Assembly (NCBI GenBank): GCA_016219235.1
Contig: JACRBO010000576.1
Coordinates: 1-9,652, forward strand
Length of the DNA stretch: 9,652 bases
Direction of reading: 5' to 3'
Source: Chloroflexota bacterium
Lineage (GTDB): Bacteria; Chloroflexota; Anaerolineae; Fen-1058
The translations under genes were made by a program, and so were the position numbers. Shown here piece by piece: positions 1 through 6,001 of the stretch; position 1 is the first letter of the stretch; each line of letters starts with the position of its first letter. The notes under the pieces are model-generated. The model searched no databases. It was given only the letters and a program-made list of their open reading frames with translations, and was not told where the DNA came from.

Positions 1-2
1 TC

Positions 3-176
3 GACTATGCCCGCTCGCAAGGCGCGCACATCATCGAAGGGTATCCGGTCGAACCCGATCAGAGTTATCGCTTTATGGGTGCACCGTCGATCTTTGAACA
101 GGCAGGCTTTCACGCAGCTGCTATTGCGACGAATGGCCGCAGGATCATGCGGTATCTGGTGGATCAAGCACGATGA
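3..176 (+). CDS. GNAT-family N-acetyltransferase, C-terminal fragment (5' end outside window)
   Basis: The first 57 codons read as the end of a protein without an internal stop, ending in TGA at 174-176. Visible are HIIEGYPVEP, then SYRFMGAPSIFEQAGF, then a short tail with GRRIMRY. This is the pattern of the last strands of many bacterial GNAT acetyltransferases, where an EGYPV strand is followed by G-x-x-S-x-F-x-x-x-GF and a final strand. The acetyl-CoA binding motif (R/Q-x-x-G-x-G/A) would lie upstream, outside the window, so substrate and activity cannot be judged. The stop overlaps the ATG of the next gene by 4 bp (ATGA at 173-176), so it is probably the first visible gene of the operon running to 3253. 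The assignment to GNAT is by recognised C-terminal pattern only. Confidence 0.72.
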   Translation, partial: DYARSQGAHIIEGYPVEPDQSYRFMGAPSIFEQAGFHAAAIATNGRRIMRYLVDQAR

Positions 177-610
177 TCAACCAAACGTGTCCTGACTGCG
201 GCGCGACCCTGTCGAACGGGGCTACCTGCCAGGATCACTTTTATCAAATGTTGTACTGGGAAGTCGAAGATCCCGCGCGCGGCGAAGTGCATCACCTCAT
301 GGTCTTGTGCTATCACCTCCAACATCCCAGCCTGTATTCACCGGACGGCTTGCGGCACGCGTTAGGCTTGCTGGAAGATTTTGTGGTGCGCGGTAAATCG
401 CCCGCTGAAGTGCGCCAGCGCCAGCGAGATACAGTGGCGTCCGATCAACGCGCGTGGAAAGTTACGGCCCGGCCCGGCGCGCACGGCGCGTACGAGCGGC
501 CTATTGTGTGGACACTGACGGCGGCCGATGTGATCGCGGGCGGAGCCGATGCGTATTGTGATAATGTCCGATTGTGGGCGCGATCGGTTTATGAGGCTGC
601 TAAACCATGA
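173..610 (+). CDS. DUF5946 family protein with Cys/His-rich putative zinc site
   Basis: A 145-residue protein that I recognise as the DUF5946 family, whose function is unknown. It starts with a zinc-ribbon-like C6-P-D-C9 followed by C19. The family hallmark HHLMVLCYHLQHPSLYSP spans residues 40-57 and includes H40, H41, C46, H48 and H51. These residues, together with the N-terminal cysteines, could form one or more metal sites, but that is inference. The C-terminal third carries W-T-L-T-A-A-D-V and a conserved-looking NVRLWA segment. There is no signal peptide or membrane segment, so it is probably cytosolic. The start is fixed by the 4-bp ATGA overlap with the upstream acetyltransferase, and its own stop overlaps the next start in the same way. 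Length looks complete for the family. Confidence 0.85.
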   Translation: MINQTCPDCGATLSNGATCQDHFYQMLYWEVEDPARGEVHHLMVLCYHLQHPSLYSPDGLRHALGLLEDFVVRGKSPAEVRQRQRDTVASDQRAWKVTARPGAHGAYERPIVWTLTAADVIAGGADAYCDNVRLWARSVYEAAKP

Positions 611-2106
611 ACAATCTCATTCCCAAACCCGTTTTCATTCAACCGGCGGCCGGTGTGTTTACACTCAACGCGGACACGTGTCTGTATGTCGATCCGCCTA
701 CACCCGAAGTGATTGCCATTGGTGAATATCTGGCGGAGAAATTACGGCCAGCGACAGGTTACGCTTTACCGGTCTTACCCAAACCCGACACTTACCCCAC
801 TGCGTTGGGCAGTGCGGGTCGAATCACTGGCGGCCATATCGTCCTGTCTGTAACCGATGGCGATGTGGCTTTGGGCGAAGAACGCTATGAACTTTCGATC
901 TCGCCCGATCAAGTCAGGTTAAGTGCCGTGCAGCCCGTTGGTCTCTTTCGCGGTGCGCAGACTATCCGGCAGTTGTTGCCGCCCGACATCGAGCGTGCGT
1001 CCGCTCAAAGCGGCCCGTGGCAAATAGCGGCGGGCACGATCATAGATCGACCGCGTTTTGCATGGCGCGGTGCGATGCTGGACGTGGCGCGCCATTTCTT
1101 CAGTGTGGCCGACGTGAAGCGCTACATCGATTTGTTAGCCTATTACAAATTGAATCGTTTTCACCTGCACCTCACCGACGATCAAGGCTGGCGCATCGAG
1201 ATCAAATCGTGGCCGAAGTTGGCGACGGTTGGCGGCAGCACCGCCGTCGATGGTGCGCCGGGCGGTTACTACACGCAAGCCGACTACGCGGAGATTGTGG
1301 CGTATGCGCAGGCGCGCTACATCACCGTCGTGCCCGAAATCGATTTGCCCGGCCACACTAATGCGGCACTTGCGTCCTATCCAGAGTTGAACTGTAATGG
1401 CGTCGCGCCCGATTTGTACACCGGTATCGAAGTCGGGTTTAGTTCGCTCTGCATCGATAAAGACCTTACCTATCAATTTCTGGACGATGTGATCGGCGAA
1501 CTGGCGGCGTTGACGCCGGGGGCGTATATCCACATCGGGGGCGATGAGGCGAAAGCCACGCCGCCCGATCAGTACGTGCGCTTCATCGAACGCGTGCAGC
1601 CCATCGTGGCGAAATATGGCAAGCAAGTGGTCGGCTGGGCCGAGATCGCCCGCGCGGAGTTGCTGCCAACCTCGATCGCCCAGTACTGGGATGGCGAAGT
1701 GATTGCCGATGCGTTGAAGCAGCATGCGCCCATTATCATGTCGCCGGCCTCGAAAGCGTATCTGGACATGAAGTACCAGGCTTCCACGAAATTGGGCTTA
1801 CAATGGGCAGGATTGATCGATGTGCCGACGGCCTATAATTGGGATCCGGTGACATTCGCCAATGGTGTGACTGAAGGCGACGTGCTCGGCCTCGAAGCGC
1901 CGTTGTGGTCGGAGACGCTGTTGACGATCAAGGACATCGAGTATCTGGCTTTCCCGCGCTTGTTAGGTTACGCAGAGATCGGTTGGTCGCCACAGGACGG
2001 TCGGGCGTGGGAGGACTATCGGGGGCGGTTGGGCGCGCACGGCTTGCGTTTATCGGCCTTGGGCGTGAACTTCTATCGTGCGCCGGAAGTAGACTGGCTG
2101 CCATGA
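607..2106 (+). CDS. Beta-N-acetylhexosaminidase, glycoside hydrolase family 20
   Basis: A 499-residue GH20 enzyme, expected to release terminal N-acetylglucosamine or N-acetylgalactosamine from oligosaccharides by substrate-assisted catalysis. An N-terminal GH20b-type alpha/beta domain occupies roughly residues 5-145. The catalytic barrel follows from F151-A-W-R-G, with the substrate-contacting Arg in DVARHF (R162), HLTDDQGWR, the VVPEIDLPGH segment, and the catalytic pair D313-E314 in HIGGDEA. Aromatic subsite residues are seen at W361 (QYWDG) and W434 (APLWSE). No signal peptide, lipobox or membrane segment is present at the N-terminus, so the enzyme is predicted to be cytosolic, unlike many GH20 enzymes that are exported. 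Both ends overlap neighbours by 4 bp (ATGA at 607-610 and 2103-2106). No sugar transporter or N-acetylglucosamine catabolic gene is present in the window, so its physiological substrate is open. Confidence 0.95.
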   Translation: MNNLIPKPVFIQPAAGVFTLNADTCLYVDPPTPEVIAIGEYLAEKLRPATGYALPVLPKPDTYPTALGSAGRITGGHIVLSVTDGDVALGEERYELSISPDQVRLSAVQPVGLFRGAQTIRQLLPPDIERASAQSGPWQIAAGTIIDRPRFAWRGAMLDVARHFFSVADVKRYIDLLAYYKLNRFHLHLTDDQGWRIEIKSWPKLATVGGSTAVDGAPGGYYTQADYAEIVAYAQARYITVVPEIDLPGHTNAALASYPELNCNGVAPDLYTGIEVGFSSLCIDKDLTYQFLDDVIGELAALTPGAYIHIGGDEAKATPPDQYVRFIERVQPIVAKYGKQVVGWAEIARAELLPTSIAQYWDGEVIADALKQHAPIIMSPASKAYLDMKYQASTKLGLQWAGLIDVPTAYNWDPVTFANGVTEGDVLGLEAPLWSETLLTIKDIEYLAFPRLLGYAEIGWSPQDGRAWEDYRGRLGAHGLRLSALGVNFYRAPEVDWLP

Positions 2107-2315
2107 GCGGACAAAATCGCAAAGACATCCGGCCCGGCTTGAAAGTGGAGGTCGTTTTGAAAAAGGATCAACGTTCGGGCAAACGCACGATCGGCATCGT
2201 GAAGGATATTCTCACGTCGTCGGCGCAGCATCCGCACGGCATCAAAGTGCGTTTGGAAGACGGGCAGATCGGGCGTGTGCAGGCGATACTCGATGAGACA
2301 CAGGGGCAAGCATGA
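2103..2315 (+). CDS. ywbE: YwbE family protein (DUF2196)
   Basis: A 70-residue protein that matches the small conserved YwbE family named after Bacillus subtilis; its function is unknown. The recognisable core is GQNRKDIRPG at the start, VVLKKDQRSGK (residues 17-27), GIVKDILT, and HPHGIKVRLEDGQIGRVQ (43-60). Its small, basic, beta-rich SH3/KOW-like look would fit nucleic-acid binding, but this is inference. I chose the ATG at 2103 because it overlaps the hexosaminidase stop as ATGA and gives the family's usual N-terminus and length; the reading frame stays open upstream to 1905, but those codons lie inside the hexosaminidase gene and do not look like this family. The stop overlaps the next start by 4 bp. 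Confidence 0.92.
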   Translation: MSGQNRKDIRPGLKVEVVLKKDQRSGKRTIGIVKDILTSSAQHPHGIKVRLEDGQIGRVQAILDETQGQA

Positions 2316-2863
2316 CCAGGCCGCTGCTTACGCCCCAACTAACTGCCGATGACTTCCGCAGTTTCTATTGGCTCAAGGCCGAATTGCTGGTCTTCTGTCG
2401 GGAACACGGTTTGTCGACGAGTGGCTCAAAGGCCGATCTGACCGAGCGCATTGCGCTGTTTCTTGACACGAGACAACGGCCAGTGCGTGTGCCGACAACG
2501 CGCCGTACATCAGGCGATCCGCTGCCCCAGACGTTGACACGCGATACGGCCATCGGTTTGAATTGGCGTTGCAGCGAGCGGTTGCGCGCTTTCTTTTTGC
2601 AAGAGATCGGGCCGTACTTTCACTTCAACGGCGTCATGCGCGACTTCATCCGGCAGGGCACGGGCCAGACGTTGGGCGCCGCCATCGAGGCGTGGCAAGC
2701 CGATCGGGCCGCGCCGCGCGTCGAGACGGACATCGCGCCGCAGTTCGAATATAATCGGCACATGCGAGACTTCTTCAAAGCCCATCCCGATCGGACGCGG
2801 CAAGACGCCATCGCGGCGTGGCAGGCCAACCGGGCGCGCCGCAAGTCGGTACAGGAACAGTGA
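2312..2863 (+). CDS. SAP-domain protein with duplicated C-terminal DUF6434-type motif
   Basis: A 183-residue protein. Residues about 12-52 form a SAP-like helix-extended loop-helix (FYWLKAELLVFCREHGLSTS, GSKADLTERI), a fold known for DNA binding. A basic, Pro/Arg/Thr-rich linker (about 53-78) leads to a C-terminal region containing a 31-residue motif twice: residues 103-133 and 145-175, each with F-x-[FY]-N, MRDF, AI-x-AWQA-[DN]-RA. I count 15 of 31 identical residues between copies. Small bacterial proteins with a SAP domain followed by this kind of C-terminal region (DUF6434) are known, without an assigned function. The protein is likely cytosolic and DNA- or RNA-associated. It starts in an ATGA overlap with ywbE and ends in a TGA immediately followed by the ATG of the VOC gene. 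Confidence 0.85.
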   Translation: MTRPLLTPQLTADDFRSFYWLKAELLVFCREHGLSTSGSKADLTERIALFLDTRQRPVRVPTTRRTSGDPLPQTLTRDTAIGLNWRCSERLRAFFLQEIGPYFHFNGVMRDFIRQGTGQTLGAAIEAWQADRAAPRVETDIAPQFEYNRHMRDFFKAHPDRTRQDAIAAWQANRARRKSVQEQ

Positions 2864-3253
2864 ATGCACATCGAGCACTTTGCCATCTGGACACACGATC
2901 TCGAACGATTAAAAACCTTCTATGAGAAGTACTTTCAGGCGACGGCCGGCGCGAAGTACGTGAACCCGGCGCATCAGTTTGAATCGTACTTCCTGTCGTT
3001 GGGCAGCGGCCCGCGACTGGAAATCATGCGGATGCCGACGGTGCCGCGATCGAAGAACGATGTCGAGGCGCAGTTCACAGGCTACATTCACCTGGCGATC
3101 TCCGTCGGTTCGATGGCGAAGGTGGATGTGCTGACGGCCCGCCTGCGCGCCGATGGCTATCGCGTGCTGGACGGCCCGCGCACGACAGGCGATGGTTACT
3201 ACGAAAGCGTGGTGCTCGATCCTGATGGGAACCGGATCGAGATTACGGTGTAA
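2864..3253 (+). CDS. VOC-family (glyoxalase I-like) metalloprotein
   Basis: A 129-residue single-domain-length vicinal oxygen chelate protein built from two beta-alpha-beta-beta-beta modules. The four expected metal ligands are visible at spacing close to glyoxalase I: H5 (IEHFAIW), E53 (RLEIM), H76 (YIHLAIS) and E126 (NRIEITV). The C-terminal signature TTGDGYYESVVLDPDGNRIE (107-126) is typical of a common bacterial glyoxalase/bleomycin-resistance-like subgroup. Likely a dimeric cytosolic metalloenzyme; the substrate cannot be deduced, and lactoylglutathione lyase activity should not be assumed. The ATG follows the TGA of the SAP gene with no spacer, so translation is probably coupled. It is the last gene of the tightly overlapped left-hand block. 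Confidence 0.92.
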   Translation: MHIEHFAIWTHDLERLKTFYEKYFQATAGAKYVNPAHQFESYFLSLGSGPRLEIMRMPTVPRSKNDVEAQFTGYIHLAISVGSMAKVDVLTARLRADGYRVLDGPRTTGDGYYESVVLDPDGNRIEITV

Positions 3254-3264
3254 GACTGGCCGCT

Positions 3265-3309
3265 CGCGCTGGATTGCCAAATCCAGCGTGTGCCTTCAGT
3301 AATCCAGCG
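3265..3309 (+). promoter_or_regulatory. Inverted repeat with an extra direct half-site upstream of aroE
   Basis: In the 79-bp gap between the VOC gene and aroE there is a perfect 9-bp inverted repeat: CGCTGGATT (3267-3275), loop GCCA, AATCCAGCG (3280-3288), extendable by one G-T and one C-G pair to 3265/3290. The right arm recurs exactly as AATCCAGCG at 3301-3309, 21 bp downstream of the first copy. The hairpin is not followed by a T-run, so it does not look like a classical intrinsic terminator. Two explanations are possible: an operator with three half-sites for a DNA-binding protein, or an RNA switch in which the left arm pairs with either right arm. Function is inferred, the repeats are seen. 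Confidence 0.45.
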
Positions 3310-3332
3310 AGGATATTGAAAAAGGAACGATC

Positions 3333-4187
3333 ATGGCAACCAACTACACAGAAGAACTTGTTGGCGTATTAGGCCATCCCGTCGCGGAGAATCCCACCTG
3401 TGTGATGCAGAATGCGGCCTTTGAAGCATTGGGCTTACAATGGCGCTATCTCACCATCGAAGTGAAACCGGCCGCGCTGCCGGACGCCGTGCGCGGTCTG
3501 CGGGCGATGGGCTTTCAAGGCATCAACCTCACCATTCCGCACAAGGTGGCGGTGATGCCGCTGCTGGATGAAGTCTCGCCCGATGCGGCGCTCATCGGCG
3601 CGGTGAACACCGTGCGTCGCGAGGGTGATCGCCTCATCGGCGAAAACACCGACGGCAAAGGTTTTTTGCGCGGCGTGCGCGAGGCCGGCTTCGATCCGCG
3701 CGGCAAATCGATCGTGGTGTTGGGCGCGGGCGGCGCGGCGCGCGCCATCACAGTGGAACTCGCGCTGGCGGGCGCGGCCAGATTGATCGTCGTCAATCGC
3801 AGCGTCGCGCGCGGGCAGGCGTTGGTCGATCACCTCAATGCGCGCACGTCGGCTCAAGCGCGATTCATCGCCTGGGACAAGCCGTATCGCGTTGAGGACA
3901 CCATCGATGTAGTAGTCAACGCCACCTCGATCGGCCTGTATCCCGATGTCGATTCGACGCCCGACGTGGATTTGTCCGCGGCCCGATCGGATGTGCTGGT
4001 CTGCGATGTGATCCCCAATCCACCGGACACGCGCTTGATGCAAGCGGCGCGGGCGCGCGGCTTCAAGACGCTGAACGGCCTGTCGATGTTGGTGTATCAG
4101 GGAACGCTGGGCTTCGAAATGTGGACGGGACAGCCCGCGCCGGAAGCAGTGATGAAGGCCGCGCTGGAAAAGGCGTTTGCCGTCTGA
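3333..4187 (+). CDS. aroE: Shikimate dehydrogenase (AroE family) with variant substrate loop
   Basis: A 284-residue protein of normal AroE length, expected to reduce 3-dehydroshikimate to shikimate with NADPH in aromatic amino acid synthesis. Catalytic Lys is K71 (NLTIPHK) and catalytic Asp is D107 (GENTDG); N92 (AVNT), the nucleotide loop GAGGAA (131-136), NR (155-156), and Q256 after GLSML complete the family pattern. The odd point is the shikimate-binding loop: the usual HSxSP is replaced by E19-N-P-T-C23, so the two Ser that normally bind the carboxylate are Asn20 and Thr22. This may mark a divergent subgroup or different substrate such as quinate or an aminoshikimate-like compound; primary assignment remains AroE family. 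A good ribosome binding site, AAGGA at 3322-3326, lies 6 nt before the ATG, unlike the coupled genes upstream, suggesting a new translational unit. Confidence 0.88.
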   Translation: MATNYTEELVGVLGHPVAENPTCVMQNAAFEALGLQWRYLTIEVKPAALPDAVRGLRAMGFQGINLTIPHKVAVMPLLDEVSPDAALIGAVNTVRREGDRLIGENTDGKGFLRGVREAGFDPRGKSIVVLGAGGAARAITVELALAGAARLIVVNRSVARGQALVDHLNARTSAQARFIAWDKPYRVEDTIDVVVNATSIGLYPDVDSTPDVDLSAARSDVLVCDVIPNPPDTRLMQAARARGFKTLNGLSMLVYQGTLGFEMWTGQPAPEAVMKAALEKAFAV

Positions 4188-4270
4188 TGGATAATCAACA
4201 TCAAAGTCGCCGGGGCTATGTCCTGGCGCGTAAGCCAATCCATTCTTAAGGTGGACAATACGGGTTTATC

Positions 4271-4888
4271 ATGAACAAACGTTATCAAGCCGTAATCTTC
4301 GATCTGGGCGGCGTGCTGGTCAATTGGGATCCGCGTCATCTGTACGGTCGTTTCTTCAACAATGATTTCGCGGCGATGGAACAATTCTTGACCGAGATCG
4401 ATTTCCACGCCTGGAATCTTGAACAAGATCGAGGGCGCTCGTTTGCCGATGGCGTGGCCGAGTTGAGCGCGCAATTCCCGCAGTACGCGGATCTGATTCG
4501 CGCTTACGATCAGCACTGGGAAGATTCGATCACGGGACAGATCGACGACACGGTTGATTTGTTGCAGAGGTTGAAGGCCGCGGGCTACACCGTGGGTTTG
4601 CTCAGCAACATATCCACCGAGAAGTATGCTGTGCTGCGCCACAAGTATCGCTTCTTTGAATACTTTGACAGCCAACTCATTTCGGCTGATGTGCAATTGC
4701 TCAAGCCTGATCCGCGCATCTATGCGCTGCTGCTTGAGCAGATTCGTCAGGCGGCGGAGGACTGCATCTTCATCGACGATTCAGCCGTGAACGTCGCCGG
4801 GGCCGATCGGGCTGGAATGACGGCGATCCAGTTTCAATCGCCGCAGCAGTTGAAGATCGAACTTCAACAACGTGGGGTGTTGAGCTAA
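4271..4888 (+). CDS. HAD-family phosphatase, YihX-like
   Basis: A 205-residue HAD subfamily IA hydrolase. Motif I is FDLGGVLVNWD with nucleophile D11; the usual second Asp is a Gly, as in the YihX-type enzymes (YihX is alpha-D-glucose-1-phosphate phosphatase in E. coli). Motif II is S112-N113 (LLSN), motif III is K145 in LLKPDPRIY, motif IV is D169-D170 in FIDDS. The helical cap lies between about residues 20 and 90. Likely a cytosolic sugar-phosphate or similar small-molecule phosphatase; the substrate cannot be read from sequence. The start is confirmed by an in-frame TAA at 4247-4249 and a typical HAD N-terminus. There is no well-placed ribosome binding site: AAGGTGG (4248-4254) is 16 nt away, so initiation may be coupled to a short upstream ORF ending in ATGA at 4271-4274. 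Confidence 0.9.
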   Translation: MNKRYQAVIFDLGGVLVNWDPRHLYGRFFNNDFAAMEQFLTEIDFHAWNLEQDRGRSFADGVAELSAQFPQYADLIRAYDQHWEDSITGQIDDTVDLLQRLKAAGYTVGLLSNISTEKYAVLRHKYRFFEYFDSQLISADVQLLKPDPRIYALLLEQIRQAAEDCIFIDDSAVNVAGADRAGMTAIQFQSPQQLKIELQQRGVLS

Positions 4889-4917
4889 CGCCACTGGTGT
4901 TTAGACAAGTCAGCAGA

Positions 4918-4973
4918 GGCGGCTCCGTGTGAAGCCTCCCCATGGGACACGCCGCCGGGCGTGGGAGCCCGGC
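4918..4973 (+). other. Structured leader with competing hairpins upstream of the 5018 gene
   Basis: The 129-bp gap 4889-5017 contains three overlapping, mutually competing GC-rich stems. A long stem pairs GGCGGC (4918-4923) plus GTGT (4927-4930) with ACACGCCGCC (4947-4956), leaving a 3-nt bulge and a 16-nt loop. A second is CACGCC / GGCGTG (4948-4953 with 4958-4963). A third is GCCGGGC / GCCCGGC (4954-4960 with 4967-4973). No T-run follows, so it is not a plain terminator. The loop of the long stem carries GCCTCC (4934-4939), an exact complement of GGAGGC (5007-5012) that includes the ribosome binding site of the next gene. The pairings are directly seen; a regulatory role is inference. It could also be a dispersed intergenic repeat. 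Confidence 0.4.
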
Positions 4974-5005
4974 CTGCTCAAAATGTAATCTAACGCGGGG
5001 GTGAT

Positions 5006-5011
5006 AGGAGG
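5006..5011 (+). promoter_or_regulatory. Strong ribosome binding site AGGAGG
   Basis: A full consensus AGGAGG sits 6 nt before the ATG at 5018. It is the strongest ribosome binding site in the window and fixes the start of the downstream gene. It is notable because most other genes here start by overlap with the previous stop, and because the upstream leader contains an exact complement to most of it (4934-4939). Confidence 0.75.
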
Positions 5012-5017
5012 CATAGC

Positions 5018-6001
5018 ATGTCCGATGATCTCGAACGACGCTTGCAGATCGAACGTGACCGGATCGCACAACTGGAGACACGGCAACTGCCGATGCTGAC
5101 GGGCGGCGAGCAAACGCGCCTGTCGTGGGCGCGCGCAATTCGATCGCGCGCCGACCTGCCACAGTTTTATCACGGCTTCATGGCTGAACTGCTGGCCGGG
5201 CGGACCTTGCCGTACGCGGTGCTTACGCCGACCTTTGCGGGTTTCATGCATCGCGAACTCGAGCGGCTGATCTTCAGTCTGGAGCGTGACCTGTATGTGT
5301 TGGAACGCAACCGGCAGCGCCTGAACACCACGCGCTATGCGCTGGCGGATATTCACTACGTCGAGCTGGGCGCGATTCTGCTGTACGGTTGGATGAAGAT
5401 CAGCGGCCCGGCCGACGGCCAGTTGACCGCCTCAACGCTGCGCTTCAACGTCGTAAACGATAACCTGTTTGTGCCCTTCATCAACCAGATCCGGCCGGCG
5501 GCGCGGCGGCTTGACGCCGCTGATCTGCCCACCGAACAGCGCAAGTTCGACTATCTCTTGAACGAGAATTTCAAATTCATGAACTACGCGCGGCGCAGCC
5601 TGCTGCCGGGCGAGCGCGTCATTCAGCCGTTGTTGCAGCCGGAGATTCGCGCCACGCTCATCACGCTGTTGGGCCGGTCGTGGTCGCGCACGGTGGCGAC
5701 GGCGCACATTCACATCTTGACGGACACCGAATGGATCATCATCCGCGATGACGAGCACAGTCCGATCGGGCGCGGGCAGGTCCGGTATGGCGGCATCTGG
5801 ACGTATGTGCCGCTCGATCGAATCAGCGGTGTGTCATTGAGCACGCGCCCGGATGATCGCCTGACGTTGACGCTGCATTTCTCGCACGACGATCGTCTTG
5901 ACAGCGTGTTTGCGCCGTCCAATCGCGAGGCGGTCGCGGCCTTTCTCAAACAGGTGGCGTCGGCTGCACCGGGAGTGTCCATCCATGGAGACGCAGCTTG
6001 A
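5018..6001 (+). CDS. Uncharacterised protein with PH-like C-terminal domain
   Basis: A 327-residue protein that I cannot assign to a characterised family. Residues 1-25 are charged and helical (possible short coiled coil); another long helical stretch covers about 75-105 (HRELERLIFSLERDLYVLER). A middle region (about 110-160) contains VELGAILLYGWMKI and LRFNVVNDNLFVPFINQIRP. The stretch FKFMNYARRSLLPGE (186-199) leads into a beta-rich C-terminal region (about 200-315) with IHILTDTEWIIIRDDE, RYGGIWTYVPLDRISGVSLS and a final helix. This strand pattern resembles bacterial PH-like domains, which often act as small binding modules, but that is a resemblance only. There is no signal peptide and no convincing membrane span. 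It starts after a strong AGGAGG and ends overlapping the next gene by 17 bp, so it is probably cotranscribed with the GNAT gene. Confidence 0.82.
   Translation: MSDDLERRLQIERDRIAQLETRQLPMLTGGEQTRLSWARAIRSRADLPQFYHGFMAELLAGRTLPYAVLTPTFAGFMHRELERLIFSLERDLYVLERNRQRLNTTRYALADIHYVELGAILLYGWMKISGPADGQLTASTLRFNVVNDNLFVPFINQIRPAARRLDAADLPTEQRKFDYLLNENFKFMNYARRSLLPGERVIQPLLQPEIRATLITLLGRSWSRTVATAHIHILTDTEWIIIRDDEHSPIGRGQVRYGGIWTYVPLDRISGVSLSTRPDDRLTLTLHFSHDDRLDSVFAPSNREAVAAFLKQVASAAPGVSIHGDAA

Noticed and set aside
1135..1725. 196-codon open frame on the minus strand
   Set aside because: Antisense to the GH20 catalytic domain, which has an intact family signature on the + strand.
1905..2102. Longer YwbE starting inside the hexosaminidase gene
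   Set aside because: The added 66 residues are an out-of-frame reading of the hexosaminidase; the family N-terminus begins at ATG 2103.
3265..3290. Intrinsic terminator after the VOC gene
   Set aside because: The hairpin is good but is followed by mixed sequence, not a T-run, and one arm is repeated downstream, which fits an operator or RNA switch better.
3435..4238. 267-codon open frame on the minus strand
   Set aside because: It lies entirely antisense to aroE and the following gap, is rich in His/Arg/Asp as expected for the reverse of a GC-rich gene, and shows no recognisable domain.
4938..4946. CCCATGGG palindrome as a separate operator
   Set aside because: It is a single 8-bp palindrome inside the already structured leader, with no second copy seen.
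5898..5984. Longer N-terminus for the RimJ/RimL-like acetyltransferase
   Set aside because: The extra 29 residues are Arg-rich and come from another frame of the preceding gene; the domain starts right after ATG 5985.
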